From NCBI GenBank assembly GCA_017506845.1, contig JAFVMP010000030.1, forward strand, positions 1 through 8,485: DNA of 8,485 nucleotides. Reading direction: 5' to 3'. Below are positions 1-5,915 of the stretch, one piece after another. Position 1 is the first letter of the stretch. Each line of letters opens with the position of its first letter. The translations under genes and the position numbers were made by a program. Origin of the DNA: Campylobacter sp. GTDB taxonomy: Bacteria; Campylobacterota; Campylobacteria; Campylobacterales; Campylobacteraceae. The notes beneath the pieces are model-generated. The model did not search any database, was not told the DNA's origin, and saw nothing but the letters and a program-made list of their open reading frames with translations.

Positions 1-233
1 GAGTTTAAAAATAGTGGTTCGTTGGTATTATTAAAATCCATATTCATATTACTACTATTAATATCGCTGTTAGACTGCATAAATGGTGTAGATTGCAATG
101 AGATTGGAGTGATTAAAGACGACAATGGAGTACCAGCAAATCCAATATCATCATCTCTATCAGCTATATATGGTTTAGTGCTACAAGATATAAATAACAA
201 AGATATAAGAGCTAAGATAGCTATTTTAGACAT
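1..233 (-). CDS. Putative lipoprotein, N-terminal part (runs off the left edge)
   Basis: Reading the minus strand from an ATG at 233-231 gives 77 uninterrupted codons to the window edge. The protein begins MSKIAILALISLLFISC and continues STKPYIADRDDDIGF. Residues 1-16 form a short lysine-then-hydrophobic signal peptide, and FISC at 14-17 fits a signal peptidase II lipobox with Cys17 as the lipidated residue. A Shine-Dalgarno AAGGA (complement of 239-243) lies 5 nt before the ATG. The mature start is Ser/Asn/Asp-rich and low in complexity, like the flexible linker after many lipid anchors, with the functional domain presumably beyond the edge. The aspartates after the lipobox leave inner- or outer-membrane sorting open. 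The family is not recognised. The plus-strand reading of the same DNA (22-261, TTG start) is its antisense shadow. Lipoprotein status is well supported; function is unknown. Confidence 0.85.
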   Translation of the reverse strand, partial: MSKIAILALISLLFISCSTKPYIADRDDDIGFAGTPLSSLITPISLQSTPFMQSNSDINSSNMNMDFNNTNEPLFLN

Positions 234-639
234 TTGGGTCCTTTGGGGCGAATTTTATTAAAAGTTATATACTATATCATATAGCAAATATATAGTAATT
301 AACTATTTGATAATTTATATGTATAAATTGTAACTTAGTAACACTTAAAATTAATTTAATTATATTATATATATTATTACTATATTTTAATTAATCTACT
401 TCTAAGCTCCAATATATCTACAATATAGAGATTTTATAATCTTGAAAATTATTATCAAATTAATGGATTTAGATTTAATTTTTAGAGCTATTAAAAGAGA
501 TTTTTGGATATAAAGATATAAATTTAGCAAAAATCAATCTGTATTTAATGCTAAATTTATATCAGCGTTTTAAAGATTTTAAAGAATGGATGTATTGCTA
601 TCTATTTTTGTATTCCAATATAAATAACTATATACAAAA
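234..639. other. AT-rich gene-poor intergenic region
   Basis: About 400 bp between the start of the lipoprotein gene and the stop of the flavoprotein gene, both on the minus strand. No intact gene is visible. It contains a short palindrome (312-329), a possible gene relic (about 463-646) and a stem of 8-bp arms (606-613 with 632-639, 18-nt loop) directly after the flavoprotein stop. That stem is A/T-rich and lacks a clean T-run, so it is only a weak terminator candidate. TATAAT-like hexamers on the minus strand (complements of 359-364 and 364-369) could serve the lipoprotein gene, with a leader of roughly 120 nt. In DNA this AT-rich such hexamers arise often by chance. Confidence 0.6.
312..329. 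repeat. 18-bp palindrome with 8-bp arms
   Basis: AATTTATA (312-319) and TATAAATT (322-329) are perfect inverted copies separated by TG. The site lies about 80 bp upstream of the lipoprotein start and could be an operator or a cruciform-prone site. The same octamer pair occurs, with wider spacing, inside the larger inverted repeat at 1944-1984. Because the arms are pure A/T in AT-rich DNA, chance is a serious alternative. Confidence 0.35.
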
Positions 640-646
640 TTATAAA
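463..646 (+). pseudogene. Possible degraded coding remnant
   Basis: From 479 a plus-strand frame stays open for 76 codons to a TAA at 707-709. Its part outside the flavoprotein gene looks protein-like: it includes INLAKINLYLMLNLYQRF and a Trp- and Cys-containing stretch, KEWMYCYLFLYS. Just upstream, an ATG at 463 opens a short sense-looking peptide (MDLDLIFRAIKRDFWI) in another frame. The two frames could be joined by a one-base slip near the T5 run at 501-505. No Shine-Dalgarno site is evident and there is no full-length gene. The frame may be chance, since part of it is antisense to the flavoprotein gene. I do not recognise a family. Confidence 0.2.
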
Positions 647-1884
647 TATTGTTCTTTTAATCTTTTTGCTAAATCAATAGATCTCTTAATGCAAACATCC
701 ATATTATAATACTCCCACTCCCCAAAACGACCATGAGAGATTAAACCAATTGAATCAAGATAAGTAATAGTTTTTTTCTTGGACTCCATATAATTTAAAT
801 CAAAATGTACGTATGCATGCTCAGTAACATTATAATCTATAGGATTTTTTAAAAAAGATATTTTTTTACCTTCAGACAATAATTTATCATATGAAACGTT
901 ACCTATTACTTCAGTTGTACAAAAATTACTAACAGGTCTTACTATGGCACCTGTATTACTAATTCTATGAAAACCAATTTTAGGATCAGGTATATATCCC
1001 CATGTAAAATCCAAACTACCATCAGTTTCCCATAATATATTTGTAACTCTGTTAAATTTTAATTTCTTAAAAAAGCTCAATATATTCTCAGGAATATTAT
1101 TTATAAGAATTGGAATTAAATCTAAAGGAGTGGTATTAATTAAAATATCATATTTCTTTTCACCATTTATAATCCAAGTATTACCCTCCTTAACGATATT
1201 AGAAACATTATAATCTGTAATTATTTTTACGCCATCACCAATTGCTTCTATAAATGTGTTTTGATTATTGGTTTTAGGATAATAAAAATTTCTATGAACC
1301 ATAGAATCTGCACCACGATCGAGTAAAGAATCATAAAATGCTTTTTTGGTTGGTACAGGAAGCTTCATTTGCTTTTCATCACATATCCATACATTATCCA
1401 TTTCTCTAGGGGGTATTTGCCATATTTTTGTATTATATGGAATAAAATATTCTCTAGCTAAAGTTGGGCCAAAATGATTAATAAACCATTCTTCTAAATT
1501 TACTCCTTTTTCATAAGAAGCTTCAAACATTTCCTTAGTAATATTGAATGCTAAATCAGAATCAATCTTATCAATATCCTTAATAGAGAATTCAATAGGA
1601 TAATTTATCCAGGTATCTCTAAATAAAACCTCTGCTTTTCTTGTAATAAAATTCCAATTATCTTTTGGTAATACTTCATTAAAAACAAAATCTTTTACAT
1701 CATTATACTTTGAGTCAAAGCAGTGCCCCCCATTAACATGATAAGCCATACCATTAACATCTCTTGTTCTTGCTATACCACCAATCACAGATTCTTTCTC
1801 TAAAACCTCTACTTCAAAATCATCTTTTAAAAGTCTAGCAATCGATAAACCTGATATTCCAGCACCTAAAACACCAATTCTCAA
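640..1884 (-). CDS. UDP-galactopyranose-mutase-like FAD-dependent oxidoreductase
   Basis: A 414-residue cytoplasmic flavoprotein. Its N-terminus is a Rossmann dinucleotide-binding site: RIGVLGAGISG at 2-12 (GxGxxG), the acidic end of the second strand around VLEKE (27-31), then GGIART (35-40). The C-terminus has HGRFGEWEYYNMD (384-396), which resembles the GRxGxYxYxNMD signature near the flavin in UDP-galactopyranose mutases and related amine-oxidase-fold enzymes. The middle has YFIPYNTKIW (146-155), a motif I associate with mutase-like flavoproteins of polysaccharide clusters. The likely role is furanose formation from a UDP-sugar (for example UDP-Galp to UDP-Galf) or a related flavin-dependent step. 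It is divergent from classical Glf, so the substrate is open. Start choice: AAGGAG (complement of 1891-1896) lies 6 nt before a TTG at 1884, whereas the TTG at 1890 directly abuts it. It is transcribed away from the teichoic-acid-like operon. A run of six G (coding strand) encodes part of NGGHC (51-55). Confidence 0.8.
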   Translation of the reverse strand: MRIGVLGAGISGLSIARLLKDDFEVEVLEKESVIGGIARTRDVNGMAYHVNGGHCFDSKYNDVKDFVFNEVLPKDNWNFITRKAEVLFRDTWINYPIEFSIKDIDKIDSDLAFNITKEMFEASYEKGVNLEEWFINHFGPTLAREYFIPYNTKIWQIPPREMDNVWICDEKQMKLPVPTKKAFYDSLLDRGADSMVHRNFYYPKTNNQNTFIEAIGDGVKIITDYNVSNIVKEGNTWIINGEKKYDILINTTPLDLIPILINNIPENILSFFKKLKFNRVTNILWETDGSLDFTWGYIPDPKIGFHRISNTGAIVRPVSNFCTTEVIGNVSYDKLLSEGKKISFLKNPIDYNVTEHAYVHFDLNYMESKKKTITYLDSIGLISHGRFGEWEYYNMDVCIKRSIDLAKRLKEQYL

Positions 1885-1890
1885 AGCCAA

Positions 1891-1896
1891 CTCCTT
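1891..1896 (-). promoter_or_regulatory. Ribosome binding site deciding a TTG start
   Basis: AAGGAG on the minus strand. Two in-frame TTG codons follow, at 1890-1888 (spacing 0) and 1884-1882 (spacing 6). Only the second has a workable spacing, so the flavoprotein most likely begins MRIGVLGAG. No ATG fits. Confidence 0.65.
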
Positions 1897-1916
1897 ATAT
1901 AGTTAAATTATATATA

Positions 1917-1929
1917 GGCTATTATAGCC
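1917..1929 (-). promoter_or_regulatory. Candidate -10 element and small palindrome upstream of the flavoprotein gene
   Basis: On the minus strand TATAAT (complement of 1921-1926) lies about 37 nt before the TTG start. This would give a leader of roughly 30 nt containing the AAGGAG site. The hexamer sits inside a perfect palindrome, GGCTA-TTA-TAGCC (1917-1929). A good -35 box is not visible at standard spacing, which is usual for Campylobacterota sigma-70 promoters. A repressor binding the palindrome would cover the -10. Promoter function is inferred. Confidence 0.45.
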
Positions 1930-1943
1930 AATAAAACATAAAC

Positions 1944-1984
1944 AATAATTTAATTTATAATCTATGGCTATAAATTAAATTATT
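1944..1984. repeat. Perfect 16-bp inverted repeat with 9-nt loop
   Basis: The left arm AATAATTTAATTTATA (1944-1959) is exactly complementary to the right arm TATAAATTAAATTATT (1969-1984). The loop is ATCTATGGC (1960-1968). One mismatch outside the arms is followed by a further complementary pair. All arm bases are A or T. It lies just upstream of the flavoprotein promoter candidate. Possible roles are a protein-binding operator, a cruciform-forming site, or a hairpin insulating the two divergent units. The very AT-rich stem makes a classical terminator less likely. Confidence 0.7.
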
Positions 1985-2038
1985 TTATATTAGAGACAAT
2001 ATACTATCTCTTTTTTACACTTAAATCACAAGGTCAAG

Positions 2039-2265
2039 TATCTTAATTTTAACTCTTACCAATCACGAACTTTATAATATAGGAATATTATTTAGTATAT
2101 CTTAATTCCTTCTTAGATAAACTGATTTTGAAAAACCTTTAATTTGATATTGTTCATAATTATAGATTTATATCTTAAAAACTATGGCTACTTGTTTATA
2201 TCGCTCCTGTAATTACAATTTTAAACAAACGACATACTTAGAATATTAATGTTAATTTATCTTAA
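2039..2265. repeat. Four dispersed copies of the octamer TATCTTAA
   Basis: Exact copies start at 2039, 2098, 2171 and 2258, all in the same orientation, spaced 59, 73 and 87 bp apart. They fill the region upstream of the plus-strand operon. Such an array could be a set of binding sites for a regulator. It could also be chance, since seven of the eight bases are A/T and the motif was picked after inspection. Confidence 0.35.
2073..2078 (+). promoter_or_regulatory. Candidate -10 box for the plus-strand operon
   Basis: TATAAT on the plus strand, with TTAACT (2049-2054) 18 bp upstream as a loose -35 match. Transcription from here would give a leader of about 270 nt. Alternatives nearer the gene are TATAAC (2286-2291) and TAAAAT (2305-2310), both poorer matches. 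The choice is uncertain. Confidence 0.3.
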
Positions 2266-2344
2266 GTTCAGTAATTAAATGCTATTATAACAAGTTTTAA
2301 TATTTAAAATGAATTAATAAAAGCTTTAAATGCTCAAATTTACT

Positions 2345-2348
2345 GGAG
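2345..2348 (+). promoter_or_regulatory. Ribosome binding site deciding the start of the fusion gene
   Basis: GGAG, 5 nt before the ATG at 2354. The in-frame ATG at 2330 has no Shine-Dalgarno match upstream, and the eight residues it would add (MLKFTGDE) precede the conserved start of the cytidylyltransferase domain. The 2354 start is therefore preferred. Confidence 0.65.
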
Positions 2349-2353
2349 ATGAG

Positions 2354-3724
2354 ATGAGTAAAAATATAGCAGTTATTTTATCAGGCGGAAAAGGGATGCG
2401 CTTTGGTCTTGATATTCCTAAGCAGTTTGCCAAGTTGGCTGGAAAATCTATTATTGAACACTCTATAGAAGCATTTGAACGACATAATTTAATAGATGAA
2501 ATTTGTATAGTTACTCATCCAAACTGGAAACATTTGATTGAAGAGTATGTTCTAAAAAATAAATATAAAAAAGTAACTAAAATTATTTCTGGTGGAAGCG
2601 AAAGATATGAATCGTCTATAAGTGCAATCAATGCCTATGAAGGGCTTGATGTTAATTTGATTTTTCACGATGCAGTAAGACCTTTTGTAAGCAACAAGAT
2701 AATAGAGTCTGTAGTGGAATCTTTGAAACATTATAATTGCGTAGATGTTGCTATTGCCGCGGTGGATACTATTATTGAAGTAAAAGATGGAATTATAAAC
2801 AACATACCGCCAAGAGCATCAATGATGCAGGGTCAAACCCCTCAAGCTTTTAAAATAGAAACTATTAAAAAAGCTTATGATTTAGCCCTACAAGATCCAC
2901 AGTTTAAAACTACTGACGACTGTGGTGTTGTAAAAAAATACCTTCCTAATGAAAAAATAAATGTTGTTCTTGGTAGTTTGGATAATATAAAAATTACATA
3001 TCAACAAGATTTAAATATAGCAGACAAAATTTTTCAATTAAAAACCATAAAGAATGAAAAAAAATTACACGATGAGTATTATGAAGAAAGATTACGCAAC
3101 AAAGTTGTTGTAATCTTTGGCGGCTCTTATGGTATAGGCGCTAATATTGCACAAATTGCCAAAGATTATGGAGCAAATGTAGAGATTTTTAGTAGAAGTA
3201 CTACCAATACAGATGTTGCTTCTATATCTGATGTTGATAATGCTTTGAAAACTGTAAATGATAAATATGGAAAAATAGATTATGTAGTTAATACCGCAGC
3301 CATTTTAGAAAAGCAACCTTTGGAACTAACAGAGTATAATAAAATTTTAGATGTTATTAACATCAATTATCTAGGTGCTATAAATGTGGCAAAATCATCT
3401 TTGCAATATTTAGAAAAAACTTCTGGTCAACTTTTAAATTTCACATCCAGTTCTTATACTAGAGGTAGGGCTGGATATTCTCTTTATAGTTCATCTAAAG
3501 CTGCAATCGTAAATCTTACTCAAGCATTGGGCGAAGAATTTATGGCTAGAAATTCTGTGCGTGTAAATTGCATAAATCCGCAACGCACATTCACGCCTAT
3601 GAGAGTTAAGAATTTTGGAAATGAAGATATAAATAGTCTTCTAGATCCAAAAGATGTTGCAATTATATCTATCAATACCTTGTTATCTAATTTTACTGGA
3701 CAAGTTGTAGATGTAACCATATAG
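2354..3724 (+). CDS. Bifunctional cytidylyltransferase / short-chain dehydrogenase (Bcs1/Acs1-like CDP-ribitol synthase)
   Basis: A 456-residue fusion. Residues 1-228 are an IspD/TarI-type cytidylyltransferase, with AVILSGGKGMRFG (6-18) and PKQF (22-25) for CTP binding, GGSERYES (80-87), HDAVRPF (105-111) and TPQAF (162-166). Residues 250-456 are a short-chain dehydrogenase, with glycine loop GGSYGIG (256-262), NTAA (313-316), Ser365/366 and catalytic YSSSK (378-382). Haemophilus Bcs1/Acs1 has the same order and length; its reductase half makes ribitol 5-phosphate from ribulose 5-phosphate and its other half makes CDP-ribitol. All visible catalytic motifs are intact, so the same reaction is likely. 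A different polyol such as arabinitol is possible, because the dehydrogenase alone does not fix the sugar. The enzyme is cytoplasmic. It is the first gene of the operon, which suits a donor-supply step for the three TagF-like proteins downstream. The linker (229-249) is charged and its DNA carries an A8 run (3057-3064). Confidence 0.85.
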   Translation: MSKNIAVILSGGKGMRFGLDIPKQFAKLAGKSIIEHSIEAFERHNLIDEICIVTHPNWKHLIEEYVLKNKYKKVTKIISGGSERYESSISAINAYEGLDVNLIFHDAVRPFVSNKIIESVVESLKHYNCVDVAIAAVDTIIEVKDGIINNIPPRASMMQGQTPQAFKIETIKKAYDLALQDPQFKTTDDCGVVKKYLPNEKINVVLGSLDNIKITYQQDLNIADKIFQLKTIKNEKKLHDEYYEERLRNKVVVIFGGSYGIGANIAQIAKDYGANVEIFSRSTTNTDVASISDVDNALKTVNDKYGKIDYVVNTAAILEKQPLELTEYNKILDVININYLGAINVAKSSLQYLEKTSGQLLNFTSSSYTRGRAGYSLYSSSKAAIVNLTQALGEEFMARNSVRVNCINPQRTFTPMRVKNFGNEDINSLLDPKDVAIISINTLLSNFTGQVVDVTI

Positions 3725-3736
3725 ACGAGTATAGAT

Positions 3737-4933
3737 ATGAGCAAATTAACAAAACTTTTGCATAATCCAAAATTGTATTTCAAAGATGCTTTAATTAATA
3801 TTGGGCTTCTTAAAATAAAAAAACCAATTAAAATAAAAAAACTAGATAACCCAAATGTATTTATAGATTATACTGCTATACTGCATATTGGAGAAAAAGG
3901 CTCTAATGCGATATCTCATATTAAATTATGGTTTGATTATTTTGTAGAAGCAGATATTTTATTTTTAATACTTCTAAGAGATAAGGATACATATTTTCTA
4001 GTAAAAGAAGCATTTCCAACAGCCAATATAGCATGCGCGACAACTACAAAAGAAGTTAACACATTATTGCAAGCCTTGCCTACAATTAAAGTATGTTTTT
4101 ATTCATCAAATACAGGAAATAACTTTTCTTTATTGTGCCATACGCATCTTAAGCATATCTTTATAGGTCATGGGGATAGCGATAAGGCTTCAAGTGCGCG
4201 CAAGTTTTTTAGAGCTTATGATGAGAATTGGGTAAGTGGTCAAGCACATATTGATAGGATTAAAAATGCAAATTTTGCATTAAATGGACTAAAAAATATA
4301 AAAGTCGGTCGCCCTGCATTGGCACAATTAATGCACTTATCATATAAAGATTGGAAAGATAGATTTGATAAAGCATTTAATCTCTTGTATCTACCAACAT
4401 GGGAAGGATTTTATAAAGAACAAGATTATTCTTCATTAGAGCATATTGTAGAATTTTCTAAAAAGGTATTGCAACTAGAAAATATCAAAGTTTCTGTAAA
4501 ATTACATCCACTTACCGGGAAGAGAGAAAAAAAATTTTTAAAAATTAACCAAAAGCTAGAAAATATAGATGATTTAAATTTAATCCCTTTAAGCAATCCA
4601 TTATCTCAGTATATAGTAGCTTCTAATCTATTTATTTGTGATATATCGGCAGTTGTTTCTGAATGCTTGGCCGTAGATAGTCCTATATTTTTATATATAC
4701 CAAAAGATAAAGAGATTGTAACGGCTAAAAGCAATATGGATTATAGTGAATATTGCTATATATTTTCTTCATCCGATGAGCTTATAGGATTAATTACTCG
4801 TGTGATTGACGGGGATGATTATTTAGCAAACGGTAGGAAAATGGCACAAGATTACATTATTAATACAGAAGATACACTTAATCAAACCTTCGTAAAAAGA
4901 TTACAACAAGAAGCAAAGGTAGATAATGTCTAG
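3737..4933 (+). CDS. TagF-like CDP-alditol phosphotransferase (first of three)
   Basis: A 398-residue protein with the CDP-glycerol/ribitol glycerophosphotransferase (GT-B-like) fold. Signatures in order are HGDSDK (145-150), LPTWEGF (219-225), KLHPLTGKREKKF (255-267) and CDISAVVSE (301-309). They include the two family histidines (His145 and His257) thought to be essential in TagF, and the DxS nucleotide-binding loop. The N-terminus, KLTKLLHNPKLYFKDA (3-18), resembles a short basic/aromatic segment found at the start of many Gram-negative capsule transferases, possibly for membrane docking. The expected role is transfer of alditol-phosphate from CDP-alditol to a lipid-linked acceptor or growing chain at the inner face of the inner membrane. 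It starts 12 bp after the fusion gene with only a weak Shine-Dalgarno site, so it is probably co-transcribed and coupled. Whether it is a primase or a polymerase cannot be told. An A8 run (4527-4534) lies in the conserved HP region. Confidence 0.82.
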   Translation: MSKLTKLLHNPKLYFKDALINIGLLKIKKPIKIKKLDNPNVFIDYTAILHIGEKGSNAISHIKLWFDYFVEADILFLILLRDKDTYFLVKEAFPTANIACATTTKEVNTLLQALPTIKVCFYSSNTGNNFSLLCHTHLKHIFIGHGDSDKASSARKFFRAYDENWVSGQAHIDRIKNANFALNGLKNIKVGRPALAQLMHLSYKDWKDRFDKAFNLLYLPTWEGFYKEQDYSSLEHIVEFSKKVLQLENIKVSVKLHPLTGKREKKFLKINQKLENIDDLNLIPLSNPLSQYIVASNLFICDISAVVSECLAVDSPIFLYIPKDKEIVTAKSNMDYSEYCYIFSSSDELIGLITRVIDGDDYLANGRKMAQDYIINTEDTLNQTFVKRLQQEAKVDNV

Positions 4934-5903
4934 TAATAGTGTATATATGTTATATTATGCCGAAAATGAAACGAAGTATGCTAATCTTAAATTTTGGGCG
5001 ATTGAGTTTTTAAGATTAAGAATTAGATTTTATATATTAGTTAGAGATGAGAAATTATACAAAAAGATACGCACTTCCTTAGCAGATTATGTTATATATG
5101 CAAAAAGCACTTCAGATGTAGAATCTAGTATTGTAAATATTTCCAATTTAGAAGCTATTTTTTATATCTCAAATCATCCTAAAAATATTCATAGTTTAGC
5201 ACTAAATAATTATAAGCATATTTTATTATATACCAATAATGCAATCTCAAAAGTCTTTAGAGCTTATGATGAACTTTGGGCACCATCGCAATTTTATCTT
5301 GACAATATCGCAAAAAGCATTCCAAACATCACAGATATGAAAACCATAATTATAGGAGCAATACAAGCGCAAGATATCATTTCACTAGAACATAAATCCA
5401 TCTTATATGTGATATCAAATTTAAATGATTTTTTGCAAAATCAATTCATTCAAGAAGGTGTAAAATATGCTAAACAGCATGCTTATGCTATGCAGTTTGT
5501 GATTGGAACTAACAAAAAAACAAATAATATATTTATCACAAACTATCAAGAACAACTAGAGAAGTATTGTTGTAGTCAAGGAGTGGATTGTAGAGTTTTT
5601 GATAAAATTTCTGATACCGTAATAGCAGATAGTACATGTATAGTGTGCGATATAGACTCTTATGAAGATAAATTTTTGATAAATAATATCCCAATTTATG
5701 TTTATAAGCCATTAAATAAATATATAGATGAAGACAATATGGCAATGCTAAAGTCTTTGTATGTCTTTTCTACTAAAAATGAGTTTAAAGAGATTATGTC
5801 AAAAGGTGATTTTAAAGCATTAGAAAGAGAAAAATTAGCAGAATATAGACTAGGCAAGAGCTTTATTATGGATAAAACTTTTCAAAAGCAATTTTTGCAA
5901 TAG
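4926..5903 (+). CDS. TagF-like paralogue lacking catalytic motifs (probable pseudoenzyme)
   Basis: A 325-residue protein that aligns by eye with its upstream neighbour. YKHILLYTNNAISKVFRAYD (96-115) matches the neighbour's LKH...HGDSDK...FFRAYD, and CIVCDIDSYE (238-247) matches LFICDISAVVSE. The catalytic elements are gone. HGDSDK has become YTNNA with a short deletion, PTWEG has become VISNLND (162-168), the LHP histidine region has become FVIGTNKKTN (191-200), and the serine of DIS is missing. The N-terminal capsule-type segment is also absent. The frame is intact over its full length. The start overlaps the previous gene by 8 bp, with AAAGG (4915-4919) 6 nt upstream, so expression looks maintained. 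It may be a non-catalytic partner, scaffold or chain-length regulator of the flanking TagF-like enzymes, or a diverged transferase with another chemistry. Fold membership is moderately sure; loss of activity is inferred from missing motifs. Confidence 0.7.
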   Translation: MSSNSVYMLYYAENETKYANLKFWAIEFLRLRIRFYILVRDEKLYKKIRTSLADYVIYAKSTSDVESSIVNISNLEAIFYISNHPKNIHSLALNNYKHILLYTNNAISKVFRAYDELWAPSQFYLDNIAKSIPNITDMKTIIIGAIQAQDIISLEHKSILYVISNLNDFLQNQFIQEGVKYAKQHAYAMQFVIGTNKKTNNIFITNYQEQLEKYCCSQGVDCRVFDKISDTVIADSTCIVCDIDSYEDKFLINNIPIYVYKPLNKYIDEDNMAMLKSLYVFSTKNEFKEIMSKGDFKALEREKLAEYRLGKSFIMDKTFQKQFLQ

Positions 5904-5915
5904 TAGAGTTAAATA

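Larger units (their letters stand above)
1885..2353. other. Divergent intergenic region, about 470 bp
   Basis: Separates the minus-strand flavoprotein gene from the plus-strand biosynthesis operon. It is unusually long for such compact DNA. It holds the flavoprotein promoter candidate, a perfect 16-bp inverted repeat (1944-1984), four copies of TATCTTAA (2039-2265) and a TATAAT on the plus strand (2073-2078). I see no convincing gene. A 21-codon ATG frame at 2184-2249 has no Shine-Dalgarno site and is not called. Confidence 0.6.

Noticed and set aside
22..261. Plus-strand 79-codon frame with a hydrophobic start and LLDC
   Set aside because: It is antisense to the minus-strand lipoprotein gene, starts at TTG without a good ribosome site, and its lower half is not protein-like.
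1992..2016. AGAGA/TCTCT hairpin followed by six T, terminator-like
   Set aside because: The stem is only 5 bp with a 10-nt loop, and no plus-strand gene ends upstream of it.
2184..2249. Short ATG frame of 21 codons in the intergenic region
   Set aside because: No ribosome site, no recognisable motif, and a length expected by chance.
2330..2353. Upstream ATG for the fusion gene
   Set aside because: No Shine-Dalgarno match precedes it, while GGAG sits 5 nt before the ATG at 2354, and the extra residues fall outside the conserved domain.
3520..3783. Minus-strand frame of 87 codons
   Set aside because: It lies opposite the conserved YxxxK part of the dehydrogenase domain and the next gene's start; an antisense shadow.
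5536..5745. Minus-strand frame of 69 codons rich in Tyr and Leu
   Set aside because: It is fully inside the TagF-like paralogue on the other strand, and its composition is typical of reverse-complemented AT-rich coding DNA.
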